From assembly GCF_014207745.1 (NCBI RefSeq), contig NZ_JACHJB010000001.1, positions 3,377,463 through 3,441,462 on the forward strand: DNA of 64,000 bases. Direction: 5' to 3'. The notes under the pieces were generated by a model. That model was not told where the DNA came from. It saw only the letters and a list, made by a program, of their open reading frames with translations, and ran no database searches. Within the stretch, counting starts at the first letter, position 1. Each line of letters starts with the position of its first letter. This DNA is from Nonomuraea muscovyensis (lineage in GTDB: Bacteria > Actinomycetota > Actinomycetes > Streptosporangiales > Streptosporangiaceae). Shown piece after piece: positions 1 to 8,595 of the stretch. Both the position numbers and the translations under genes were made by a program.

Positions 1-852
1 CTCTGCTTCTTCGCGGCGGTCGGCCGCACCGGCGTGGCCATCGGCACGGTGGTCGCGATCGGCAGCGGCCCGGTGTTCACCGGCCTGCTGTCGTGGGCGC
101 TGCACGGCGAGCGGCCGAGCCGGCGCTGGGCGCTGGCGACCACGGCGGCCGTCTCCGGATGCGCGGCGCTGATCGTCGGCGGTGGCGCGCAGGCGGGCGG
201 GCAGGTGGTCTCCGGGGTGCTGCTCGCCCTGCTGGGCGGCCTCATCTACGCCTTCTACGCGGTCACCGCGGCCCGCGCCATCTCCGCCGGCGCGCCATCG
301 GGCGCCGTGATGGGCGTGCTGTTCGGCGGCGCCGCGGTCATCATGCTGCCGATCCTCGCCTGGCGTGGCGGGGCGTGGCTCGCCGAGCCCCGCGGCCTGC
401 TCGCCGTCCTCTACCTGGGCCTGGCCGCCACCGCCCTGGCCTATTTCCTGTACGGGCGGGGCCTGCGCACCACCCCGGTGGCCACGGCGGCCACGCTCGC
501 CCTGGCCGAGCCGGCCGTCGCCGCGGTGCTCGGCCTGCTCGTGCTCGGCGAACGCCTGACGCCGCTCTCCGTGGCGGGCCTGGTCCTGCTCGCGATCAGC
601 CTGGTGGCGGTGGCCGTACCCGAGCGCGGGCCCGTACCCGAGCGCGGGCCCGTACCCGAGCGCGGGCCCGTACTCGAGCGCGGGCCTGTACCCGAGCACG
701 GAGCCGTTACCGAGCGCGGGCCCGTACTTGAGCACGAGGCCGTACTTGAGCACGAGGCCGTACCTGAGCACGAGGCCGTACCCGGGCGTGGGGCCGCGCC
801 GGAGCGGCGGCGGCGGGAGGCCGAGGCCGCCCGTGGCGGCGAGGGGCGTTAG
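1..852 (+). CDS. EamA/DMT-family exporter, C-terminal part (5' end outside window)
   Basis: The reading frame is open from base 1, so the gene begins upstream of the window. The visible part has regularly spaced hydrophobic helices and the duplicated small-residue pattern of EamA (drug/metabolite transporter) permeases, including a final AEPAVAAVLGLLVLGE helix. Family members export metabolites or amino acids across the inner membrane; the substrate cannot be read here. After the last helix (about base 612) the protein gains an unusual tail of about 60 residues made of six-residue repeats of the type VPERGP, encoded by ten 18-bp DNA repeats. That tail is hydrophilic, probably disordered, and not part of the family fold. 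The GntR gene starts 11 bp after the stop and may be cotranscribed. Confidence 0.85.
   Translation, partial: LCFFAAVGRTGVAIGTVVAIGSGPVFTGLLSWALHGERPSRRWALATTAAVSGCAALIVGGGAQAGGQVVSGVLLALLGGLIYAFYAVTAARAISAGAPSGAVMGVLFGGAAVIMLPILAWRGGAWLAEPRGLLAVLYLGLAATALAYFLYGRGLRTTPVATAATLALAEPAVAAVLGLLVLGERLTPLSVAGLVLLAISLVAVAVPERGPVPERGPVPERGPVLERGPVPEHGAVTERGPVLEHEAVLEHEAVPEHEAVPGRGAAPERRRREAEAARGGEGR
616..795 (+). repeat. Ten tandem 18-bp units inside the EamA gene
   Basis: Units begin GTAC(C/T)(C/T)GAGC and follow each other every 18 bp from 616 to 795. The first three are identical (GTACCCGAGCGCGGGCCC) and the later ones diverge stepwise. Unit length is a multiple of three, so the frame is kept and the product is a VPERGP-type repeat tail. 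Replication slippage is the likely origin. Confidence 0.95.
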
Positions 853-862
853 AGTCGCGGGC

Positions 863-1495
863 GTGACGTTGCCGCTCAGACCCGTCTCCGCCGTCGGCGC
901 GCTCGCCGACGCGCTGCGCCGCAGAGTGCTCTCCGGTGAGATCGCGCCGGGCACTCCGCTGCCCGAGCAGGAGATCGCGGCCGCGTACGGCGTGGCCAGG
1001 CCGACGGTCCGCGAGGCGCTGGCCACGCTCGTCCACGAGGGCCTGCTCAGGCGCGAGCGCAACCGCAGCGCGTACGTCCCGGAGGTCACGCTCGACGACC
1101 TGGACGACCTGATGTACGTGCGCCGCCCGCTGGAGGACCTGATGGCCCAGGCGGTGGCCGGGCGGCGGGTGCCCGCCGCGGAGGCGGCGCTCGCCCGGAT
1201 GGACGCGCTGCCGGTCGGCGCCGCCTGGGCGGAGAGCGTGTCCGAGCACATGGCGCTGCACCAGGCACTGATCGAGGCGGTGGGCAGCCCGCGGCTGGAG
1301 CGCCTCTACGGCGCGCTCGCCGCCGAGACCCGGCTCGGGCTGGTCCGCCTGCGCGAGGTCTACACCGACCGCGACGTGCTCGTGCACGAGCACCGGGAGC
1401 TGCTCGACACGATCGCCGACGGCCCCGTCGAGGCGGCCCGGGCGGCGGTGGCGGCGCACCTGAGCCACGCGTGGGGCGGCGACGCGCCGTCCTGA
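863..1495 (+). CDS. GntR-family regulator, FadR/FCD subfamily
   Basis: A 210-residue protein with an N-terminal winged helix (about residues 5-70; core LPEQEIAAAYGVARPTVREA) and an all-helical C-terminal FCD-type ligand domain with the usual histidine-containing helices (EHMALHQALIEA, HEHRELLDTI). GntR/FCD proteins repress metabolic genes and release DNA when a small carboxylate or similar ligand binds. I chose GTG at 863 because the helical domain starts just after it and the codons upstream encode a non-conserved arginine-rich stretch within the preceding repeats. It follows the EamA exporter by 11 bp, so it may control that exporter. The ligand is unknown. Confidence 0.88.
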   Translation: MTLPLRPVSAVGALADALRRRVLSGEIAPGTPLPEQEIAAAYGVARPTVREALATLVHEGLLRRERNRSAYVPEVTLDDLDDLMYVRRPLEDLMAQAVAGRRVPAAEAALARMDALPVGAAWAESVSEHMALHQALIEAVGSPRLERLYGALAAETRLGLVRLREVYTDRDVLVHEHRELLDTIADGPVEAARAAVAAHLSHAWGGDAPS

Positions 1496-1556
1496 ACGGC
1501 ATGGCCGACCGGCCGACCCTTGCGGTACGGCCCCATGACTCGCGAGAATCGCGCCC

Positions 1557-1919
1557 ATGCACGGCAACCCGATGCCGGACTCCTACGTGTATGTCACAGA
1601 AGAGGGCGTGACCCGTCACTACGCCGACGGCAGCGTCGAGGCTCTCGCGTGGGAGGACGTGGTCGAGGTCCGTGTCGTGACCGAGCCGGGGACGGCCCCC
1701 GACTTCGACGTCCTCTACGTCCTGCTCGACCGCGACGGCGAGGGTTGTGTGGTCCCGCGGTCCGCGACCGACGCGACGTTCCTGGCCCGCCTGCGCTACC
1801 TGCCGGACTTCGATGTGGACCGGCTGCACCTGGCCGCCGCGTCGGCGAACGACGCCGCCGTGGTCGTCTGGCGCAGCCCCGACCCGCCGTCCGCGCTGCC
1901 GGACTTCGAGTACGACTGA
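1557..1919 (+). CDS. Uncharacterised 120-residue protein
   Basis: A small acidic soluble protein without signal peptide or membrane segment. Strand-rich segments (SYVYVTEEGVTRHYADGS, EALAWEDVVEVRVVT, FDVLYVLLDRDG) suggest a compact beta or PH-like fold. No catalytic motif is visible. Codon use is typical of the genome and the gene is followed 30 bp later by a strong hairpin terminator, so it is probably real. ATG at 1557 is used; ATG at 1572 (MPDSYVYV) is an alternative. Function not recognised. Confidence 0.6.
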   Translation: MHGNPMPDSYVYVTEEGVTRHYADGSVEALAWEDVVEVRVVTEPGTAPDFDVLYVLLDRDGEGCVVPRSATDATFLARLRYLPDFDVDRLHLAAASANDAAVVVWRSPDPPSALPDFEYD

Positions 1920-1948
1920 CCACGACGCGGCACGGCCGGAAACGCGAA

Positions 1949-1976
1949 AGCGCCCCGGGCCGGGGCCCGGGGCGCT
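1949..1976. terminator. Bidirectional hairpin terminator
   Basis: A perfect 12-bp stem (1949-1960 with 1965-1976) closed by a 4-base loop CGGG, between the convergent ends of the 1557 gene and korB. No U-tract follows, as is usual in GC-rich actinomycetes. Confidence 0.85.
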
Positions 1977-1989
1977 GCTGGGACGCCGG

Positions 1990-3036
1990 TCAGCCGATGC
2001 GCCAGGTGTCTCCGCCCATGAGCAGGTCGCCGAGGTCGCCGGGCCCCTTCTGCGCCACGGCCTCCTCAAGCTGGTCGGCCATCAGCACGTCGTACGCGGG
2101 CCGGTCCACCTGCCGGAAGATGCCGACCGGCACGTGCTCGAACGCCGGCTCGTCCAGCCGCGACAGCGCGAACGCCACCGACGGGTCGGGGTTGTGCGCG
2201 TCGTGCACCAGGATCCGGTCCTCGCCCGCCTCGGCCCGTGGCACCACGGAGAGCGAGCCGTCCGCGTCGCGGACGACGGCCTTGGTCGCCGACACGATCG
2301 GCTGCCCGTGCTCCAGCCGGAGCGTGATGTCGTCGCGGACCTCGGGGTCCTTGAGCGGCTCGAAGGCGTTGTCGTTGAAGATGTTGCAGTTCTGGTAGAT
2401 CTCCACCAGCGACGTGCCGCGGTGGGCGGTCGCCTCGCGCAGCACCGACTGCAGGTGCTTGCGGTCGGAGTCGAGCGTCCTGGCCACGAACGTCGCCTCG
2501 GCGCCGATCGCCAGCGAGATCGGGTTGAACGGCTTGTCCAGCGACCCCATCGGCGTCGACTTGGTGATCTTGCCGATCTCGGAGGTGGGCGAGTACTGGC
2601 CCTTGGTCAGACCGTAGATCCTGTTGTTGAACAGCAGGATGTTGAGGTTGACGTTGCGGCGCAGCGCGTGGATCAGGTGGTTGCCGCCGATCGACAGCGC
2701 GTCGCCGTCGCCGGTGATCACCCACACGCTCAGGTCGGGCCGGCTCGCCGCGAGGCCCGTGGCGATCGCCGGCGCGCGGCCGTGGATGGAGTGGAAGCCG
2801 TAGGTGTTGAGGTAGTACGGGAAGCGGGAGGAGCAGCCGATGCCCGAGACGAACACGATGTTCTCGCGCCGCAGACCCAGCTCCGGCAGGAAGCTCTGCA
2901 CCGCGGCGAGGATCGCGTAGTCACCGCAGCCGGGGCACCAGCGGACCTCCTGGTCGGACTTGAAGTCCTTCAGGCCCTGCTTGGCGTCGTTCTTGGGAAC
3001 GAGTGACAAACCCTTCCCGTTGAGCAGCTCAGTCAC
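1990..3036 (-). CDS. korB: 2-oxoacid:ferredoxin oxidoreductase, beta subunit
   Basis: 348 residues, the normal length for the thiamine-diphosphate-binding beta subunit. It oxidatively decarboxylates a 2-oxoacid (2-oxoglutarate in characterised actinobacterial KorAB) to the acyl-CoA and reduces ferredoxin. Visible signatures are the Cys pair in RWCPGCGDYAIL, the cysteine in GIGCSSRFPYY of the 4Fe-4S ligand set, and the ThDP/Mg site GDGDALSIGGNHLIHALRRN followed by LLFNNRIYGLTKGQ. The GTG start at 3036 overlaps the korA stop by 8 bases (GTGACTGA), so translation is coupled. It lies close to a nuo cluster that lacks the NADH-oxidising module, which makes reduced ferredoxin a candidate electron donor (inference). 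Confidence 0.95.
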   Translation of the reverse strand: MTELLNGKGLSLVPKNDAKQGLKDFKSDQEVRWCPGCGDYAILAAVQSFLPELGLRRENIVFVSGIGCSSRFPYYLNTYGFHSIHGRAPAIATGLAASRPDLSVWVITGDGDALSIGGNHLIHALRRNVNLNILLFNNRIYGLTKGQYSPTSEIGKITKSTPMGSLDKPFNPISLAIGAEATFVARTLDSDRKHLQSVLREATAHRGTSLVEIYQNCNIFNDNAFEPLKDPEVRDDITLRLEHGQPIVSATKAVVRDADGSLSVVPRAEAGEDRILVHDAHNPDPSVAFALSRLDEPAFEHVPVGIFRQVDRPAYDVLMADQLEEAVAQKGPGDLGDLLMGGDTWRIG

Positions 3037-4873
3037 TGTCGATCACGTCCTGGATCACGCCGGCCAGCTCCTCGGCCTTGAACGGCAGGCCGCGCACCCG
3101 GTTGTAGCTGATGATGTCGACGAGGTAGCGGGCCCGCAGCAGCAGGGCGAGCTGGCCGAGGTTGATCTCGGGCAGCAGCACCTTGTCGTAGCGCTTGAGG
3201 ATCTCGCCGGTGTTGGCGGGCAGCGGGTTGAGGTGGCGCAGGTGGACCTGCGCGACCTTGCCGCCGTCCTTCCTGATGCGCCGCACGGCCGCCGCGATCG
3301 GCCCGTACGTCGAGCCCCAGCCGACGACCAGCACCCGGGCGTCGCCGTCGGGGTCGTCGACCTCCAGATCGGGCACGTCGATCCCGGCGATCTTGGACGC
3401 GCGGAGCCGGACCATCAGGTCGTGGTTGCCCGGGTCGTAGGAGATGTTGCCCGTGCCGTCGGCCTTCTCGATGCCGCCGATCCGGTGCTCCAGCCCGGCC
3501 GTGCCGGGAATCGCCCACGGCCTGGCCAGCGTCTCGGCGTCACGCTGGTAGGGCAGGAACGCGCCGTCCTCGCCGTTGGGCTCGGTGGTGAACTCCTGCG
3601 AGATGTCCGGCAGGTCGGCGATCTCCGGCAGCCGCCACGGCTCGGAGCCGTTGGCGAGGTAGCCGTCGGACAGCAGCATGACCGGCGTGCGGTACTTCAC
3701 CGCGATCCGCGCCGCCTCGATGGCCGCGTCGAAGCAGTCGCTCGGCGACATCGGCGCCACGATGGGCACCGGCGACTCGCCGTTGCGGCCGAACATGGCC
3801 ATCAGCAGGTCGGTCTGCTCGGTCTTGGTCGGCATGCCGGTGCTCGGGCCGGCCCGCTGCACGTCCACGATGATCAGCGGCAGCTCGGTGGTGACCGCCA
3901 GGCCGACCGTCTCCGCCTTGAGCGCCACGCCGGGACCGGACGTCGTCGTCACGCCGAGCGCGCCGCCGAACGCCGCGCCGAGCGCCGCGCCGACACCCGC
4001 GATCTCGTCCTCGGCCTGGAACGTGCGCACGCCGAACCGCTTGTGCCTGGACAGCTCGTGCAGGATGTCGCTGGCCGGGGTGATCGGGTAGGAGCCGAGG
4101 AACAGGGGCAGCTTCGCCTGCACCGACGCCGCGATCAGGCCGTAGGCGAGGGCCTGGTTGCCGGAGATGTTGCGGTAGACGCCCGGGGTCAGCCTGGCCG
4201 GCTTGACCTCGTACGACACCGAGAACGACTCGGTCGTCTCGCCGTAGTTCCAGCCAGCCTGGAAGGCCGCGATGTTGGCCTTGGCGATCTCGGGCTTCTT
4301 GGCGAACTTCTGCTGCAGGAACGAGATCGTGTGCTCGGTCGGCCGGTGGTACAGCCACGACAGCAGACCGAGGGCGAACATGTTCTTCGACCGCTCGGCG
4401 TCCTTCTTCGACAGGTCGAAGCCCTCCAGGGCCTTGACCGTCAGCGACGTCAGCGCCACCGCGTGGACCCGCCACTCGGCCAGCGACTCGTCCTCCAGCG
4501 GGTTGGCGTCGTAGCCGACCTTCTGCAGGTTGCGCTTGGTGAACTCGTCGGTGTTGACGATGATGTCGGCGCCGCGGGGCAGGTCGCCGAGGTTGGCCTT
4601 GAGCGCGGCCGGGTTCATCGCGACGAGGACGTTGGGGGCGTCACCGGGAGTGAGGATGTCGTGGTCGGCGAAGTGGAGCTGGAAGCTCGACACGCCCGGC
4701 AGGGTGCCTGCGGGGGCGCGGATCTCGGCCGGGAAGTTGGGCAGGGTGGACAGGTCGTTGCCGAACTCCGCCGTGCCCGCCGTGAAGCGGTCTCCGGTGA
4801 GCTGCATGCCGTCGCCGGAGTCTCCGGCGAAGCGGATGATCACCCGGTCGAGTTGCTGGACCTGCTTAGTCAC
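3029..4873 (-). CDS. korA: 2-oxoacid:ferredoxin oxidoreductase, fused gamma-alpha subunit
   Basis: 614 residues. The N-terminal 190 or so form the gamma (CoA/acceptor) domain, starting with IRFAGDSGDGMQLTGDRF. The rest is the pyrimidine-binding alpha domain (FLGSYPITPASDILHEL, FQAEDEIAGVGAALGAAFGG, TTTSGPGVALKAETVGLA, VDVQRAGPSTGMPTKTEQ) and the C-terminal domain II. This fused layout is standard for actinobacterial KorA. The GTG start at 4873 is preceded by GGAGGA at good spacing. It forms a two-gene operon with korB. The 256-bp gap to the deacetylase upstream should hold the promoter; I could not pick one with confidence. Confidence 0.95.
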   Translation of the reverse strand: MTKQVQQLDRVIIRFAGDSGDGMQLTGDRFTAGTAEFGNDLSTLPNFPAEIRAPAGTLPGVSSFQLHFADHDILTPGDAPNVLVAMNPAALKANLGDLPRGADIIVNTDEFTKRNLQKVGYDANPLEDESLAEWRVHAVALTSLTVKALEGFDLSKKDAERSKNMFALGLLSWLYHRPTEHTISFLQQKFAKKPEIAKANIAAFQAGWNYGETTESFSVSYEVKPARLTPGVYRNISGNQALAYGLIAASVQAKLPLFLGSYPITPASDILHELSRHKRFGVRTFQAEDEIAGVGAALGAAFGGALGVTTTSGPGVALKAETVGLAVTTELPLIIVDVQRAGPSTGMPTKTEQTDLLMAMFGRNGESPVPIVAPMSPSDCFDAAIEAARIAVKYRTPVMLLSDGYLANGSEPWRLPEIADLPDISQEFTTEPNGEDGAFLPYQRDAETLARPWAIPGTAGLEHRIGGIEKADGTGNISYDPGNHDLMVRLRASKIAGIDVPDLEVDDPDGDARVLVVGWGSTYGPIAAAVRRIRKDGGKVAQVHLRHLNPLPANTGEILKRYDKVLLPEINLGQLALLLRARYLVDIISYNRVRGLPFKAEELAGVIQDVIDSD

Positions 4874-5129
4874 AGCTCAGTCCTCCTCGACGCGCCCATG
4901 CGCGGTCGCTGATGGCGCGTTCTCTTTTCCATGCTAGATCCTCGCGGGGGTCAACACGTTTCCTCAGCGCATAATGCGGGTAAACGCGGTCGCAGTCAGG
5001 GTGGACGTCGAAACCGTTAGAGGTGACACAGCCCTGAGGCGAGCCTGCACAGGTCCACATGGAGGCGAGCGAAGAGGACGGTTCGGGTCACGAGCGCCAA
5101 CTATACGTCCCCCACGCGGGTGGGCCCCG

Positions 5130-6920
5130 TCAGGGGCCACCGGCCGCCGCGTTGCCCCCGGACCCCTCGGCGTGCTCCGTCCGCGAGCCGGGTTCTCCGT
5201 ACAGCTCCCCAACGGTGACGAGGGCGTAGCCCTTCCCGCGCAACCCCTCGACGATCGCCGGCACCGCGTCCACGGCCGTGCCGCAGGTGTCGTGCAGCAG
5301 GATGACGGCGCCGTCGTGCGCCCCCTCGACGGCCCGCCTGGCGATCGTCTCCGCCCCCGGCCGGCCGGCCGTCGCGACGCCCACCGTCTCCGCGGAGCCG
5401 ACCGTGTTCACGTCCCAGCCGACGAGCGTCAGCCCCAGCCGGCGGGCGGTGTCGCGGACCTCCTCGCTCTCGACGCCGTACGGTGCGCGCGCCAGCGTGG
5501 GCGCCTGGCCGGTGTGGGCCTTGATCAGCTCCTGGGTACGGCCGAGGGCGTCGGCGATCTTGCTGGTGCTGAGGCGTGACAGGTCCCGGTGCGCCCAGCT
5601 GTGGTTGCCGACCTCGTGCCCCTCGGCGGCCATGCGGCCGAGCAGCCACGGGTCGGCGGCGGCGTTGGCGCCGACGGTGAAGAACGTGGCGCGGGCGCCC
5701 AGGCCGCGCAGCATGTCGAGCAGGCGCGGCGTCTCCGGTCCGGGACCGTCGTCGAAGGTCAGCGCGACGCACTTGACCTCGGCGCAGTCCACCTGCTCGG
5801 AGGCGCCCTCGCCGGATGTGCTGGTGTCGGATGTGCTGGTGTCGGGTGTGTTCGTGTCGGGGGCTGCTGCGCCGGGGGCGCCCGCTTCCGGGACGGCCGC
5901 CGTGCCGTCGGCCCCCGCCGGCGCGCCCGCCCCTCCGGACGGCGCGTCCACCTCGGGCCACACCTCGGACATGCCCGGCAGGTAGGTCCTGCCCGCCGCC
6001 CGGGGGCTGTACTGGGCCCGGTGTCCCGTCGCCGACAGCAACGTCCCGGCCCGCTCGGCGGGCACGGCCACCGCGACGCGCCCTAGCGCGCACGACCCGA
6101 TCTGGCAGTCGTCGAACTCCACCACCAGGTCGCCGTTCAGGTTGAACGCCATCGAGTCGAACAGCGCGGGGTCGGCGGTCACCCTGTCCCGCTCCACCGC
6201 GGCGCCCCGGCCCGCCAGCCCCTCCCTGACCAGCCGGGCGAGCTCCTGCAGCGCGGCCTGCCCGGACAGCAGCCCCGAGGACCCGGTCACCCTGTCGCGC
6301 GTGCGGTCGTACCAGAGGGTGCGGCTCGACCTGCCCCAGTCGACGCCGACGTGCCGTCCGGTGCGCAGCCGTACCCCGAAGACGGCGGGCGAGGCGGCGA
6401 CGAGCTGCCAGTCCACGTTCAGTTCGGGCCGGGCCCCGATGCCCCGGCGGACGGCGGTCTCGTCCACGTCCGCCGCTCCCGGCCGCGCCCTGTCGGCGCC
6501 ACCCATGTCCGGCCGTCCGGCATCCTGCGCGCCTCCGTCCCCGTCCCCGCCGTCCTCCTGCGTGTCGTCGCCCTTGGGGGACCCGTCCGCCTGCGACCTG
6601 CTCGCGGCCGCCGGGCGGGCGGCCTCGGTCGCGGCGTGGAAACCGAGGAGCTGGCGCTCCGCCTCCGTGCGCAGCGCCTCGTTCATGACCGGTGCGTCCT
6701 TCAGCCTGGGGTAGCTGATGTGCACGCGCCTGGGAGACTCCTCGCCCTCGGTCATTGTCATGGTGACCAGGCCGTCGACCGCGGAAGGGTCCACGTACCT
6801 GATCATCGTGGGGTTCGCCGGGACCACGACATCGGGCTTGGAGGAGGCCGGGAAGAGGCCGCAACCCGCGGCTGCGAAAGCCGACAGGGCCATTCCTCCG
6901 ACGAATCGGGCTTTAGGCAT
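5130..6920 (-). CDS. PdaC-like lipoprotein polysaccharide deacetylase
   Basis: 596 residues. An N-terminal signal with lipobox (FAAAGC, Cys20) predicts a membrane-anchored lipoprotein. Next comes an RsiV/DUF3298-like region (RRVHISYPRLKDAPVMNEAL), then a Thr/Ser/Asp-rich linker with a 5-residue repeat (DTNTP, DTSTS, DTSTS). The C-terminal NodB domain carries all motifs: TFDDGPG, HSWAH (metal-binding HxxxH), RAPYG, VGWDVN and ILLHD. Bacillus PdaC has the same order of domains and deacetylates peptidoglycan N-acetylmuramic acid; the substrate here is inferred to be cell-wall glycan or chito-oligomers. Transcribed away from nuoA; the 85-bp divergent gap must contain both promoters. Confidence 0.9.
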   Translation of the reverse strand: MPKARFVGGMALSAFAAAGCGLFPASSKPDVVVPANPTMIRYVDPSAVDGLVTMTMTEGEESPRRVHISYPRLKDAPVMNEALRTEAERQLLGFHAATEAARPAAASRSQADGSPKGDDTQEDGGDGDGGAQDAGRPDMGGADRARPGAADVDETAVRRGIGARPELNVDWQLVAASPAVFGVRLRTGRHVGVDWGRSSRTLWYDRTRDRVTGSSGLLSGQAALQELARLVREGLAGRGAAVERDRVTADPALFDSMAFNLNGDLVVEFDDCQIGSCALGRVAVAVPAERAGTLLSATGHRAQYSPRAAGRTYLPGMSEVWPEVDAPSGGAGAPAGADGTAAVPEAGAPGAAAPDTNTPDTSTSDTSTSGEGASEQVDCAEVKCVALTFDDGPGPETPRLLDMLRGLGARATFFTVGANAAADPWLLGRMAAEGHEVGNHSWAHRDLSRLSTSKIADALGRTQELIKAHTGQAPTLARAPYGVESEEVRDTARRLGLTLVGWDVNTVGSAETVGVATAGRPGAETIARRAVEGAHDGAVILLHDTCGTAVDAVPAIVEGLRGKGYALVTVGELYGEPGSRTEHAEGSGGNAAAGGP

Positions 6921-7005
6921 GCATGTCAGGTTATGTGGCGGATCTTGTGTTTTACCCCGTTTTGGGATGATAGGTCCAGAGCTTTGACTGGGTTACGATC
7001 GGAAC

Positions 7006-7377
7006 ATGGACGGCTACTTCGGGTCCTACGTGCTCGTCGCCGCACTCCTCGCGATCGGCGTGGCCATCGTCGCCGGAGCCCTCCTGGCCAACCGCCTCCT
7101 GCGGCCGGCGAGGCCGACCGCCGAGAAGCTGACCAGCTACGAATGCGGTGTCGACCCGGTCGGCGACGGCTGGGCCCAGTCGCAGATCCGCTACTACGTC
7201 TTCACGTACCTGTACGTGGTCTTCGCCGTGGACGCCGTCTTCCTGTTCCCGTGGGCGACGGTGTTCGACACGCCCGGCTACGGGCTGACGACGCTCGTGG
7301 AGATGTTCGTCTTCCTCGGCTTCATCGCGCTCGGCATCGTGTACGCCTGGCGCAAGCGCGTCCTCACCTGGACGTAG
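7006..7377 (+). CDS. nuoA: NADH-quinone oxidoreductase subunit A
   Basis: 123 residues with three hydrophobic helices and the conserved loop [13 protein letters not shown] between helices 1 and 2, plus the acidic second helix ([15 protein letters not shown]). NuoA lies at the membrane-arm junction near the quinone site of complex I. First gene of a nuo cluster reading rightward; nuoB follows after 91 bp. Confidence 0.95.
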   Translation: MDGYFGSYVLVAALLAIGVAIVAGALLANRLLRPARPTAEKLTSYECGVDPVGDGWAQSQIRYYVFTYLYVVFAVDAVFLFPWATVFDTPGYGLTTLVEMFVFLGFIALGIVYAWRKRVLTWT

Positions 7378-7468
7378 CCCCCGCATCCGCGCGCCGCTCG
7401 GGCTTCGGCGTGCAGCCTCGCCCGCGCGGCCCCTACTCCTGACGGCCGTCAGGCGGGACAATGGAGAC

Positions 7469-8017
7469 ATGGCAGCGACGGATCTCCCGATGCCCACGGT
7501 GGGGCCGGTCTCCCGGCTGGCGCCCAAGCCGATGCGCTTCGTGCTCAACTGGGGGCGGCGCTACTCCCTGTGGGTGTTCAACTTCGGGCTGGCGTGCTGC
7601 GCCATCGAGTTCATCGCGACGTCGATGAGCCGGCACGACTTCATCAGGTTCGGGGTGATCCCGTTCGCCAACGGGCCGCGGCAGGCCGACCTCATGATCG
7701 TCTCGGGGACCGTGACCGACAAGATGGCCCCGGCCGTCAAGCGCCTCTACGAACAGATGCCCGACCCGAAGTACGTCATCTCGTTCGGCGCCTGCTCCAA
7801 CACCGGCGGGCCGTACTGGGACTCCTACTGCGTGACCAACGGCGTCGACCAGATCATCCCTGTGGACGTCTACGTGCCCGGCTGCCCGCCGCGTCCCGAG
7901 GCGTTGCTGTACGGGATCATGAAGCTGCAGGAGAAGATCGCCGCCGAACGGCTCGCCGACCGCTTCACCCCGGCTTCCGCCCAGGTCGAGCCCGGGCCCC
8001 GCGGGGAGGAGGCGTGA
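7469..8017 (+). CDS. nuoB: NADH-quinone oxidoreductase subunit B (cluster N2)
   Basis: 182 residues. It holds the terminal 4Fe-4S cluster N2; the ligands are visible as Cys43-Cys44 ([13 protein letters not shown]), Cys109 ([12 protein letters not shown]) and Cys139 ([11 protein letters not shown]). The C-terminus is short and ends in a charged tail. Its partner NuoD, which completes the quinone pocket, is not encoded in this cluster. The stop overlaps the nuoC start (GTGA). Confidence 0.96.
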   Translation: MAATDLPMPTVGPVSRLAPKPMRFVLNWGRRYSLWVFNFGLACCAIEFIATSMSRHDFIRFGVIPFANGPRQADLMIVSGTVTDKMAPAVKRLYEQMPDPKYVISFGACSNTGGPYWDSYCVTNGVDQIIPVDVYVPGCPPRPEALLYGIMKLQEKIAAERLADRFTPASAQVEPGPRGEEA

Positions 8018-8595
8018 GCCCGTCCGAGAGCCTGCCAGTGAGCCCGTCCGAGAGCCTGCCGGAGAGTCTGTCCGCGCGGTTCGGCGAACGGGCGCAGGTC
8101 TCGGAGTCGTTCGGCGAGATCACGCTCGACGTGGCCGCCGGCGACTGGATCGCGGTCCTGACCGGGCTGCGCGACTCCGGCTACGCGTTCTTCGACTGGC
8201 TGACCGGGGTCGACGACCCGCCCGAGGGCTTCTTCGTCGTCGCGAACGTCTACGACCCGCACGCCCGTCACCGGCTGCTGGTGCGCACCCACGTGCCACG
8301 AGCCGCCCCCCGCCTGCCGTCCGCCGTCGGCGTCTACCGCGGCGCCGACTGGCACGAACGCGAGACGTTCGAGATGTTCGGCGTGATCTTCGAGGACCAC
8401 CCCAACCTGGTGCCGCTGCTGCTGCCCGACGGGTTCGAGGGCCACCCGCTGCGCAAGGACTTCATCCTCGCCGCGCGGGTCGCCAAGCAGTGGCCGGGCG
8501 CCAAGGAGCCCGGCGAGTCGGGCCACGGCGCGCCGAGCCGCCGCAAGACGCTTCCACCCGGAGTCCCGGCCGACTGGGGGGCACCCGATGCTTGA
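8014..8595 (+). CDS. nuoC: NADH-quinone oxidoreductase subunit C (30 kDa)
   Basis: 193 residues from the GTG at 8014, which overlaps the nuoB stop and is preceded by GGGGAGGAGG. The longer open frame upstream is only antisense-like read-through of nuoB. The family signature [20 protein letters not shown] and HPLRKDF are present. The N-terminus has a short duplicated stretch (SPSESLP twice), another local slippage repeat. Unlike NuoCD fusions it carries no D domain. It overlaps nuoH by 8 bp. Confidence 0.92.
   Translation: MSPSESLPVSPSESLPESLSARFGERAQVSESFGEITLDVAAGDWIAVLTGLRDSGYAFFDWLTGVDDPPEGFFVVANVYDPHARHRLLVRTHVPRAAPRLPSAVGVYRGADWHERETFEMFGVIFEDHPNLVPLLLPDGFEGHPLRKDFILAARVAKQWPGAKEPGESGHGAPSRRKTLPPGVPADWGAPDA

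Noticed and set aside
4874..5129. korA promoter TTGACC...TAGCAT on the minus strand
   Set aside because: Spacing of about 12 bp is too short for a reliable call.
6944..7005. sigma-70 type promoter for nuoA (TTGACT, TACGAT)
   Set aside because: The hexamers are only 8 bp apart and no other pair has convincing spacing.
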